The notes under the pieces are model-generated. The model did no database searches. It saw nothing but the letters and a program-made list of their open reading frames with translations, and was not told where the DNA came from. Position numbers and translations under genes: made by a program. From Epiperipatus broadwayi (taxonomy: Eukaryota; Onychophora; Udeonychophora; Euonychophora; Peripatidae): a stretch of DNA of 64,000 nucleotides. Shown here in pieces: positions 13,442 to 23,910 of this stretch. The stretch is from NCBI GenBank assembly GCA_028023455.1, contig JAQFVV010012395.1, forward strand, positions 1,614,001 through 1,678,000. The letters run 5' to 3'. Each line of letters opens with the position of its first letter. Position 1 is the first letter of the stretch.

Positions 13442-13926
13442 CTATAGAGCAGGGGTGGCCAGCTTTTGTGTTCATAAGATCTACTTTTTATTTTAAAAAT
13501 GTGTTGCGATGGACTTGTTGTCATAGGCGTTGTCTAAGTGGAGGGAGTTGTGAAATACATACTATTTTTATATATCTACCTAGTAAAAAATAACAATTAT
13601 TTAACGGACCAAAAAACTCATGTTTGGGGGAATTAAAGCAACATAAGTAATTATTAACAATATTTATTAATTCAAATTAGCTACATTAAGTCAAGATTAA
13701 AAATATTATTTTCAATAATGCTACGACTTAGTTGACTTCACCTATCTAGAATTGAAAAAAATTTAGAACAAAAATAAAAATAACAAAAAAACTTGACAAT
13801 CTTGATTTAATTTGTTTCATTTGTTACCCGACAGTTCTTGCCAGATTGGCCTCATAATCGACCAAAATTGGCTTTGGGATCAACCAGTGGATCACGATCG
13901 ACTTGTTGGCCACCCCTGCTATAAAG
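13442..13926. mobile_element. hAT-type MITE with 8-bp target duplication
   Basis: The element spans 13450-13918 (469 bp). It opens with CAGGGGTGGCCAGC and closes with GGCCACCCCTG, an 11-bp inverted terminus of the CAGGGGTGG type common in hAT transposons. The flanks CTATAGAG (13442-13449) and CTATAAAG (13919-13926) match at 7 of 8 bases, as expected for the 8-bp hAT target duplication. Subterminal GATCTACTT and GATCGACTTGTTGG sequences partly mirror each other. There is no transposase coding, so it depended on an autonomous relative. Confidence 0.85.
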
Positions 13927-14124
13927 TATATAAATAATTTATATGTAAAACAGTAAAAGTACAAAAACTTAAGTTTTCTGGTCATATTGTAACTTTGAAC
14001 TAATAAACTTTTTTTCCAGTTTAGTGGATGTCATACAATTTTTTTAATTGTAAACAAATAATAAATAAGTGTTTACATTTGTATAAACAATATTCTTAAA
14101 ACTCACATAAATAATGTGATTTAT

Positions 14125-14485
14125 CATCATCATCATTTTCTTCTAATTAACAGTACATTGCAGGATAGTCTCTAAATTTAATTCAGTTTCTCTAATCTGT
14201 AGCTTCTTTTCTTAAATATGTTTCTTTCTAGATCTTTAATTGTCTTTTAGAATCTCGTTTACTATTTCATTTGTCTATCTATTATCATTTCTAGCAGCAT
14301 GTCCAATCCAATTCCATTTCAGCCTTTTAATTATTTTTAAGATTTAAGTTCACCCATGTATTAGGCTTTTCTATTAAGCATCTATATCTCAGATCCATAT
14401 GTAAGTATGATAAAACAAATTCATTAAAAATATTTTTTTTCAAACTCATAATACATGGTAGACTCATTCAGATATTGTAGGACAA
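14125..14485 (-). pseudogene. RTE-like LINE 3' end
   Basis: Minus-strand reading gives KRLKWNWIGHAARNDNR, then a diverged Arg/Lys stretch, and ends YILQWTVN followed by a stop. That layout (LKW.W.GH..R.DDNRW, with a final aromatic-QW tail) is the C-terminus of RTE-like LINEs. A short CAT repeat at 14125-14140 sits just beyond the stop and may be the 3' tail. It resembles the 3' part of the LINE near 59.4-61.0 kb. Confidence 0.6.
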
Positions 14486-14489
14486 GGTT

Positions 14490-15700
14490 GTCATTTTCAG
14501 TGCTTTGACTGTCACATGATTTCCTGAACAACAAATTAACTCATCAAAAATATAAAAATAAATAGTTTTATTACTTGGAAATTCATAATAGTTCTAATAT
14601 CAGAAGTAATGATTGGAACCTTAAACCATAGACTTGATACCTTGAGTCCATCTATTCTACCAGTGTATCTACAAAGTTCTATTTTTTATCATTACTATTG
14701 TGATTTGTAAAATGGATATATGTGAATATGAATTTGTCAGTTTAACCAGTTTGTTGTTATTAATAAATTGATAGTTTGAGGGATGAGTTTGGTATTTTTT
14801 AAAATTAATTTTAATGTTTAACAAACAGCAACCAGTTTATATCATATCATACAATTATTTTAATGTTAAGATAGTACACTAGTACAATAAATAGTTATAC
14901 ACTTTGAATTAACAACATTCATGTTGAAAAAAAAAACATTTTTAAAAATTACTTATTTAGTTACTAGATTACAGTAATATAATTTTTGTTTCTTAACAAT
15001 TATAAAATATTTAGAGGTTTAATAGATTAAATTGTGTCACTATGAGCTACTGTTATCAGAATGTGCAAGAATTTATTATTATTATTTTCGATGTAGATCT
15101 ACAAGGTTTTTACAGAAATTGTTTGTTTTATGCAAAATGCTTTAACTAAATGATAGCAGTGGCCTCTAATGATAACTATAGAAATTATAATCAAAACTTG
15201 TGAAGACACTTCAATATCATTGTTGATGTTATAGTAACTATTCATGTGCTGAAATATGTGATGATGAAATATGAGCAACTGTTAGTTATAAATATGCATA
15301 AGATTTAACAGATTTTGAAATTCATAAAAAGCTTATATAGATGTAAAGAAATAACACCAAGTTTATGAAAATGATACAGGATATTCACCAAAGAACTATT
15401 TTTTCTGACAAATTTTGACTACCCATCTCTTATCCATCAATATTTGGCAGAACAATAATTGGGCGAGCTACTCCTGTTGCAAAAGAGATTTGAGAGTTGT
15501 GTATGATTTTGAGAAATAACAACTTGAATAAATGATGATGTAGAGATGTGTTTTAAGGTTGTTGCTTTCAAAGAGTGTGTAATATATATATGAATAAATT
15601 TTGCATAGCTTAATATATTTGAAATTTAAATGAAAGATATGGCAAGCTATGTACTTTTTAAATTTACATTTACAAAATTGATGTTTCATTTAAAATTGAG
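14490..15700. other. A/T-rich spacer, nothing recognised
   Basis: Minus-strand frames around 15468-15689 are Tyr/Ile/Lys-rich and lack motifs. I see no element ends. Confidence 0.5.
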
Positions 15701-15703
15701 GGG

Positions 15704-15785
15704 ATGTTAAAAATGAGAATTCACCTTTATTCTTTAAGTGCTTAGTTGTAATTTCAGAATACTTTATGACTACTTAAATCAGACT
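15704..15785. repeat. Interspersed repeat fragment shared with 35.6 kb
   Basis: The order AATGAGAATTCACCTTTATTCT, then GTAATTTCAGAATA, then TTAAAT matches a segment at 35620-35700 (AATGAGATTCCATCTTTATT and ACAATTTCAAAATA). Two copies with the same block order suggest a dispersed repeat. Class unknown. Confidence 0.4.
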
Positions 15786-15957
15786 TGTATACAGATTTCA
15801 TGCTCTGTTTTCAAATGACACATCAGTAAATGATTGCTTATAAATATCAAGAGTTTAAGGAATAGAGATATTAATATAATGCGATTCTTTGCATTTATTT
15901 ATAGCTTTTTGAATTTAGTTACTTCTATTTAAATTTTATATATATGTTTAGCAAATA

Positions 15958-16378
15958 TAGGGGATTTGAACTCAGACTTTTAAGCACCCACCAACTATCT
16001 ACACTATCTCATACAACTGATACATATGATCACACACATATAGAAAAGATAAACAATCACCAATATATGTATTTCATGGTAAATTAGCATTCATCAGTTC
16101 ATCCAGATTATCATCTCCCATACATATATATAATCAGTGCTCAGTTTATATCAAGGTAGCAAATCCTCACACTTTAATAGACAGGCTTCAATCCACTCCA
16201 ACTCTCATTCCTTCAGCCATCCATATCATTGAAAATCCGATGCTGGAAAGCCTAAATCCTATGCTGATGCCAACATTATTGCATGCCCATGTTAACCTGA
16301 AGTCACTCTGACCTCTCATGCACAGGACCCTATCCATTTAAATACATAGAAGAGGTATGGGCAAGATACAAGTTTCAT
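15958..16378 (-). mobile_element. Family X repeat, copy A
   Basis: On the minus strand, the unit starts near CTTGTATCTTGCCCATACC, runs through an ATTTAAATGGATAGGG block and a GAGCACTGATTATATATA block, and ends in GAGTTCAAATCCCC (complement at 15962-15973). That final block matches a tRNA B box. Copy A is close in sequence to copy C at 16606-17025 in the opposite direction, so the two can fold back. I cannot place a convincing A box, so SINE status is inferred. Confidence 0.7.
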
Positions 16379-16379
16379 A

Positions 16380-16601
16380 TGTAAATATTTGAAAACCAGG
16401 CATTCTTCACAAACCTGAAACTTAACTGTAAATGTAGGGGATTTGAACTCGGACTTTCAAGCACCCACCAACTATCTACACTATCTCATACAACAGATAC
16501 GCCTGAGCACACGTGTAGAAAAAATAAACAATCGCCAATATATCTAATTCATGCTAAACCAGCATTCATCAGTTGGTCCAGATTATCATCTCCCAATATT
16601 T
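16380..16601 (-). mobile_element. Family X repeat, copy B (partial)
   Basis: This carries the 3' half of family X: the CTGGACCAACTGATGAATGC block, the TTGGCGATTG block and the B-box-like GAGTTC..ATCC (complement at 16440-16450). It then continues through a CCTGGTTTTCAAATATTTAC segment straight into copy A. The B-box spacing from A to B is 477 bp in the same direction, so A and B form a tandem pair. Confidence 0.7.
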
Positions 16602-16605
16602 ATAA

Positions 16606-17035
16606 ATGAAGCTTGTATCCTGCCCATCCCTCTACTATGTATTTAAATGGATAGGGTCCTGTGCATGAGGAGTCAGAGTAACTTCAGGTCAACATGGGCA
16701 TGGCAATCATGTTGGCATAAGCATGGGATTTGAGCTTTCCATTGTCGGATTTTCAATGATATGGACCTGTTTATTAAAGTGTGAGAATTTGCTATCTTGA
16801 TATAAATTGAGCACTGATCATATATATGTATGAGAGGTGATAATCTGGCTCAATTGATGAATGCTGTTTTAGCATGAAATAGGTATAATGGTGATTCTTT
16901 ATCTTTTCTACATGTGTGTAGTTAGGTGTATCAGTTGTATGAGATAGTGTAGATAGTTTGGTGGGTGCTTGAAAGTCTGAGTTCAAATCCCTATATTGAA
17001 GAGTGCCTGGTTTTCAAATATTTACATATGTTTAT
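16606..17035 (+). mobile_element. Family X repeat, copy C
   Basis: This plus-strand copy has the full block order: CTTGTATCCTGCCCATCCC, ATTTAAATGGATAGGG, CATGGGCATGG, GAGCACTGATCATATATA, GAATGCTGTTTTAGCATG, GAGATAGTGTAGATAG and GAGTTCAAATCCC at 16979-16991. It is followed by GTGCCTGGTTTTCAAATATT. With copy A it forms a fold-back with arms of about 420 bp and a central region holding copy B. Confidence 0.7.
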
Positions 17036-17039
17036 AAAG

Positions 17040-18535
17040 TAATTTGTAAGAAATTGTTAAAGGATAGTATTAAATTGCAATCAAACATGCAAACTGCAAT
17101 TATCTACACATGTTCTAAATTATAAAGACAATTTTACATCTTGAACTCAACTGAATGAATTACTAAATACTGAATTAACAAATTTGCAGCATGCTAGTGG
17201 ATAAAGTATTCATGGATATTTAACAATTCATATAGATTGTGTCTGGATAATGTATATGATTAATCCAAACAGGCTAATCCTAATATCTCTCATTTTTTTT
17301 GCTCACTCACTAAACCTACCTTTATTAATATACTTTTTAAATTGTGTGTGTGCGCGCACACACACACACAGAATAACGGATATAGTACTATATTACAAAT
17401 ACGTTTCTTTTACCATATTTTAATTTCTCAAATTAGCTATAATTTTAAAAAATTGGGTTTTTTTTTTTTTTCAATTTTACTAATATTGTAATACCTTTAA
17501 TTATTTAGTTGTAATGTTATATATTATGCTATTAGAAATATTGGAATTAGAAAAGGAAGCTTTCAACTAATAACTTATTGAATTTCTTTTCTGGAAATTG
17601 AATTGCAGGTGTCCCCCCCCCCTTCTGGAATGAGAATTTCCCTTGTAAGCTTTCTCTCATGTCCTGAAGGCTTTTATATACCTGTATTACTCAAAACTAT
17701 GAAAGCTAGCTTTCAGTTACTATTTACTAAAAGACTTTTCCACTTGAGGATACAGTTTTTTTTTCAGCTGAATTATTTTTCAGCTTTATTTTCTTCGAAA
17801 CTAATTTTTATAAAAGATTAAATATGTTGGTTATAAAAATAATAATAAATAAAATCGAACAACTTACTGCCATGTTGATGTAGATCCAACTTGAAGGAGC
17901 GTGGAACATTGTTGTGGAGACAAATTAGTCACATGTCAAGGGACATCATTCTGTCTCCCTAGAGGAGTTTTCAATTTAGTACAACAACAAAATAAAAAAA
18001 GATTTTTTTAAAAAAATTATTTTACATTTTCAATTGTGTTTTTTTTCTCACTGAAAATAGTTTCTCTATATATTGTATGTATAATCTTATGTTTTAAATA
18101 AAAGTTATTTTAAATTATATATATATTAAAAATAATTTTTAGTTAAAAACAAAACATTTAAACTATGTTTATAAATTCTTATAGTATATACTCACAACAC
18201 ATAATTGATTTATATTCACTAGCGCTTAGCTTACAATATCCTATTACTTTTTAATCTCTTTATTCACGTGTTGTGCAGACGCCTACGCCAAATCAATATG
18301 AAGTATCAAGAAAAGATAAACTACCCAATTTTTTTTAAAATTATAATTCTCACTTTACATTATAATAAATGTACATTGATGAACTTCGTCTTCCCTCTAA
18401 TAATCTTTCAATAAGAGGAATTATATTTATTTTTTTGTCTTCTTGCTTTTTCTACTTATTTTGTTTATAATTTATTAATGTCTTATTTCTAATACCTATA
18501 CATAGATATATAGCAGGCATCCCTAAACGAGTTAT
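17040..18535. other. A/T-rich spacer with simple repeats
   Basis: A self-complementary TG/CG/CA run lies at 17343-17370 and a 10-base C run at about 17611-17620. The 72-codon plus frame at 17603 has no domain signature. Nothing else was recognised. Confidence 0.5.
17343..17370. repeat. (TG)n-(CG)n-(CA)n self-complementary microsatellite
   Basis: Alternating TG passes through CGCG into alternating CA, so the run is its own inverted repeat and purely alternating purine/pyrimidine. Confidence 0.9.
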
Positions 18536-18539
18536 GACC

Positions 18540-21215
18540 ATCCCAACTCCGTGATAAGAAAAGAAAGAAAAAATGTTCTAGAAAGAATTTTGAATGAGTA
18601 TACAAACCAATCTTAAACCACAAATACGTCCACATATAAAACACAGTAGTCCACTATTCTGTCTATTCGATATTTTGCAGTGCTGGCTTTTAATAATTTC
18701 TTCTGCAGAAACATTTTCTTTTTGAAATATTTCAACACTATGTCTAATTGTAGCTTTCCAATGTATTCTATTCACTGCCATATCTTCCCAATGGAACAGT
18801 AAATATTGCATTTCTTTACAGTGTCTTAAAGATAATACTTATAATGCAGTCAGGATCTATCTCTCCTATGAAATCTACACACAATTTTATCATATAACGT
18901 GCTTTTAGGAAGTCTTGCATTGTTCATTCATTTTACGTGTTCATTCCAATGAATGTGTGATTTTGCAATAGTGAACTCTATAATATCATATCCAGCAAGT
19001 TAAAGAAAATATTGATTGGTTTCATGGTATCAAATTTTATGGAGCATTTTTAGTTAACTTTACTAATGCCTTTATATTGGATTGATAATGTGCCCATGTC
19101 CTACTTCCATGCAATTAAATAAAATTATAGTTCTATATACAACTTAATTGCAATAGTAATTTCCCTATAATGAAATATTCTATCTTTTAACTTGTTAAAA
19201 TCAGTACATTAGAATCAGTGTTGTAAATCAATATCTAAGTCTATCTTTCTGCTATAAATCTGTAAATATATTTAAATTGATTTAAATTCTTAAGTTGATA
19301 AACATCCAAGCTAAAAATTGCTGAGGATTTTTCTTCAGTGCCTAGCTAATAAAAAACTCAAGCTTTTTGAACATTAATTATTAAACCAAAATCTTTATAT
19401 GTTGAATTCAAAATATTTAATATATATTATGCAAATTATCTTTTGAAATGGTAAAAGTAGCACAATCCTCAGCATATGTAAATTTGAAATCCATGAAGTG
19501 AAGGTCTTATTTTTGCTTTTAATGAATTCAAAATGAAAATTCCACTATCAAACCTATATTATATTTTGATCCCTATTTTATTAAATCCATCTATAAACAA
19601 TTCCAAAGATTATTAACACCTTAGTCTTTATTTCAAATGCCTCAGATTTTCCATTTGTAGTAATGATCCTTCCTCTCAGGTAGACACTGTATAATATGAA
19701 TAAATTTTAGAACCGATTCAATTAGCTTAATCAAACCAATAAACACAATTTATAATGCCTTTCCATCACTTTTCTTGCATTTTCCTGACTACAAAAATCA
19801 TGTCTATAGTGCTTCTTGATTCTGTAAAACCACATTGAGTTTCTGATAAGTATTTATATGTGATGAGAAACAATCTACTCCACAAATTCCTTGAAATTTA
19901 TCATGCTGTAGTGGATAATAATGATATTCCATGATAATTACTGCAGTCTTGTCTATCCCCTTTATTTTAAAAAATTAGAACAATATAAGTAATCTAACGA
20001 TCTGGTAGCACAATTTTATGGGTTCATGTATTCCTAAAAAATTCTAAAATTTTTGAAATTAACGTATCACCATACTTAAAAACTTACATATAGGTATTTT
20101 TTAAGAACCTGCAGTCTTTTCATTTTTTAATATTACAAAGGGATATTTTGACTTCACTAAAGTGGATGGATCTCTGTTTTAATTTTAATTGATAAAATGG
20201 ATATATCATTAAAAAATCATCGTATCAGTTTTTGTAATTCAAAAGATTATCAAAATATTTCTTCCATCCGTTTAAAATATCATTGGCATCATATAAGAGA
20301 ATGCCATTGCAAGATTTAATAAGGTTATGATACTATTTCTCAAATCCATATATTGAGAGTCTTCTTGTAAGTCATTGAACTTCTCTATCTTTAGATCTCT
20401 ATATTTATTATGAAATTTCATATTTACTTTATTATTCTACAAGTAGAAAATGCCATGTATTTTTTAAAATCAAATTACTAATAAGATCATTGTTAGAAAG
20501 AATCGTGATTCTTCTTTTTAATGAATCCAAGAATAGATTTATTTGTAGTCATAAGACACTATTTAAAAGAATTCTATCTTTTATTAACACGACAATCGTG
20601 AGAAGTTAGCAATTTTAGTGTTTAATAGCTATTAAAATATAGTACATATAGTAAGTAAATCTAAAAAAATAACATCAATTTGTTTGTAAATATGATTGAA
20701 ATAAGATCTACTTTAATCTTGAAACATGCTAGTCTATTTGGAGTATGTTAGTTATTATTCATCCAACAATCTGCTTTTGCAATTGCTAACATAATATGAA
20801 CTTCTTTTATATTTTGATTTCTATCTATAATGTAATCTATTAAACACCATTATTTTGAGCATGGATGTTTCCATGGATAAATACACACTCCTTTGTAGTG
20901 GTATTACTCACTAAACAAATTATATATGATAGTATTTACATGTGTTGTGCAAAAATTCATTAACAACAGTCTATTTTAACTTACAGCTCCAATACCAGTA
21001 TTTCTAAACAACTTTTGGTAAAGCCTACTATTTGAGCCAACATGTGCATTAAAGTCTGCCTGGTGTCTGAAATTTTCTTTCTTTGTCACTCAGCACAGTT
21101 ATGTTGATCATAAATATTGACAGCTCCTCAGCTATCAGTGCAGCCCTTTGTTCTGGACTGGAATACTCTGTACCAAGTTCACACATTCCAAGTACTATAT
21201 AGAAAAAATAATAAT
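18540..21215 (-). pseudogene. Degenerate LINE family A with endonuclease and RT remnants
   Basis: Read on the minus strand from 21.2 kb downward, an endonuclease start (STWNV, then LIAEELSIF) is followed by DFNAHVG at about 21037-21057. Next comes the SK-WCLIDYII block near 20831-20878. RT pieces follow: ETQCGF and STIDM at 19800-19845, RIITTNGKSEAFE near 19660, and an altered active site TYAEDCATF (YADD to YAED) near 19457-19500. The terminal frame 18578-18811 has FHWEDMAVNRIHWKATI and CFICGRICGLR, a cysteine-rich end. Part of the endonuclease between the LS box and DFN is missing, as is most of the catalytic A box. The order matches one old, internally deleted insertion. Confidence 0.8.
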
Positions 21216-21798
21216 ACTTTTCTTTAGTACTACCACTGTATCCTATTTCATTGCTACTACTGATATTATTATTTTCACTGTAATGAGATGTTTACTAAGC
21301 ATAAGTTAGAATGTGTGAGACAAACCATTTTTGATTAGGTCTCTTCCACTTTCATAATAGGCAGAGGATTTCTAAATAGGATTACCTAAACATATACTTT
21401 TGCCAGCTGAAAGTTATTTCTCTAATCAAGTTCCAAACAGAATCATTAGTAATTATAGTGTCTCTAGCAAAGATAACAACTAAATGCTTCCAGCTTATTG
21501 TTTTCTTAATTCTTGAAAGTAGAGATTAAAAAAAAGTTTGGAGCCAGAAATGTTGTGATGATAATTAAAGGATTGAAATATAGTTGTACAATCACACAAT
21601 CCTATAGTCATAATTAGTAAGGCTCATAATGGGAGGCCTGCACTAATTTAAAGAGGGTGATAGAAAAGATTTTGTATGAAAACAATACCTAGCCTTTAAT
21701 AACCAATATTCTATCATGCAAGGCATTTAGAGGTATCCTCAGTTGGGCACTGCTTATTTATTATTCATTGTTGACCATCATATTTGAAGATCATTCCA
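21216..21798. other. Spacer, possibly 5' part of the family A LINE
   Basis: This lies upstream of the minus-strand endonuclease remnant and just before the plus-strand LINE. Mixed composition would fit a decayed 5' UTR or N-terminus, but I could not read any conserved block. Confidence 0.35.
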
Positions 21799-21802
21799 CT
21801 AT

Positions 21803-23670
21803 TTGCCACATGTGGAGCCTGTCATTAACATAATGCCGATAGCAGTAACATCAGTTTTATATAAAGTTTTCGCATATATGGTAGCTGGAAGAGTTGTAAA
21901 ATGGATGGAAGAGAATAATGTAGTGGGGGAAATGCAAGGAGGTTTTAGGTCAGATAGGCGTATAGGAGATAGTTTGTTTGTAGTTACACAACTTATGGAG
22001 ATGAGTAGGAATTCAGGTAGATCGTTATATATGAGTTTTATAGATATAGAGAAAGCATATGATAGAGTAAATAGAAATAGATTATGGGTAAGATTAGCCA
22101 ATTTGGGAATGGATGAAGCTTTAGTAAATATTATTAAGAAATTATATGAAAATAATTATTATACTTACCAATTAGGGGATATAGAATCAGTTATAGTTAA
22201 AAATGGAGTGGGATTAAGGCAAGCATGCCCTATGTCACTGATTTTGTTTTTGTTGTTTTTGAGTGAAATGGAAAAAGCAATAGAAAGACTAGGAAGAGGG
22301 GTAGAGATACCATTAAAGGTGGCAAAGAGTATATACTTTGTCGGCTCTTTTTTTTGCAGATGATATCTTTTTATTTGCAGAAAGAAGAGAAGATATGGAT
22401 ATTATGTTGAGGACATGTTCAAGGGTGGGTAAAGAGATGGGGATTAAATTTAGTGAAGAAAAATCAAATATAATGATGGTTAATACTGTAGTTTTTTTAT
22501 TGGGGGATATAAAGTTAAGCGTGGTGGATAGATATAGGTATTTAGGAATCATCTTATGTAATCAGGAAAATTGCTTGGTTGAATGGGAGAAAAAATTGGT
22601 AAATGAAGCAAAGAAAAGAAAAGGTTTGGTAAAGAAACTAACAGTATTTTCATATAATAAATATGATGTAGCTAGAATTGTATAGAAGGGAGTTGCAGTA
22701 GCAGGGTTAACATATGGTAATGATGCATTATGTGTTAGTAAAAGGATTTTAGATTATTTAGAGAAAGTACAAAGAGAAGTAGGAAGACATGCATTAGATG
22801 CAGAGATGTGGACAGGAAAGGAGGTAATTTCAAGAAGAAATGGGATGGTCAAGTTTCTATATGAGAGATGCAAAAGTAAAATGAAAATGTTTGGTAGGTT
22901 GCAGTTTATGGATAGTAAAAGAATAGCCAAAATAGTGTTTAATTGGGTTATGAGTAAAGGGCAGGTAACAAGATGGGTGAGAAAGACAATGCGGTATGCA
23001 AAAGATTTGGATAAAGAATTTATATCGGTATACTTGTATAAAAGATGGGATGATTGTGTTAGGAGGATTGTTGAGTGTTATAGTGGTAAGGAATGGGATA
23101 AAAGAATAGAAGCATTAATAAAAAATAGGGAGTTGGAGAGATGGAGAAGTAGTATGGAGGGTAAGAAGAGTTTAAATATATATAGAAGTAAACGGAATAT
23201 TGGAAGCGAGTTAATTTATGATAATAGTAAGGAAAGTAGTTTATTGTTTAAGGCTCAAACGGGATCTTTAGCAACAAGAGAATATACATGTAAATGGAAA
23301 ACTATGGGTGATTTAGCATGCAAATTGTGTAAGGAAGGTATAGAAAATATTAGGCATCTGTTGATTGAATGTAAATGCTTGAAAGCAGAAAGGGTATAGA
23401 TAATGAAGTTATGGGAGAATAGGTATGAACAAAGTGACAATACAGAAAGTGAGTTAGTAGTTTTTATGCTGGGTTTGCAAAAAGATAAGGGGGATTTAGA
23501 TTTAAAGGCCATAGAGTTGACAAAGATTATGTTGTGGAAATGGGATGGGGCAGAATATGGGAAGACTTTGAGTGGGGAATGGAAAATAAAGTGGCTAACA
23601 GGTTTATCTGGGCATAGTTGCTGAGATATTCTTGACTTCGTTTAAAGAGAAGCCAAATACATCACATCAC
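21803..23670 (+). pseudogene. Best-preserved LINE: reverse transcriptase to zinc-knuckle C-terminus
   Basis: The sense strand is unusually A/G-rich. An RT domain opens in one frame (21803-22363): TSVLYKVFAYMVAGRV, QGGFRSDRR, catalytic SFIDIEKAYDRVN, GLRQACPMSLILF. The frame changes at an 8-T run (about 22346-22353), exactly before the active-site box FFADDIFLFAE. It then runs to 23624 with in-frame TAG stops at 22683-22685 and 23397-23399. Later blocks are SEEKSNIMMVN, YRYLGI and a CKLCKEGIENIRHLLIEC zinc-binding knuckle near 23310-23370. The start is 5' truncated, with no endonuclease. A CATCA-type repeat near 23656-23671 is probably the 3' tail. It is a non-LTR RT of a group other than family A. 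Confidence 0.88.
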
Positions 23671-23683
23671 ATCAGCTCCCAAT

Positions 23684-23910
23684 TTCAGTACTGATATTGG
23701 TTTAAAAAAATACTTCTTGGATTCTGGATTCATAATATACTGATGATTGTGCTACTGTTACCAATTCAAAAGATGATTTATAAAATATATTTAATATTTG
23801 AATGCAACTTGTTGCAAAAACATATTTAAAGCAATTTTAACAACCAATTAAATCATTGGAGATATTAAAGACAGCACACATCTGTTATGATTATAATGTT
23901 ACAAAACATT
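23684..23910 (+). pseudogene. LINE family A fragment (RT active-site region)
   Basis: Plus-strand reading gives YTDDCATVTNSKDDL (YADD changed to YTDD) near 23738-23782, then a broken stretch similar to the same region of the copies at 2.3 kb and 19.4 kb. It begins immediately downstream of the younger LINE. Confidence 0.6.

Noticed and set aside
15958-17035. CRISPR-like or satellite array
   Set aside because: There are only three copies, in mixed orientation, with units of hundreds of bases. The organism is eukaryotic and there are no regular spacers.
21799-22101. 100-codon minus-strand frame
   Set aside because: It is the exact antisense of the LINE RT domain and has no motif of its own.
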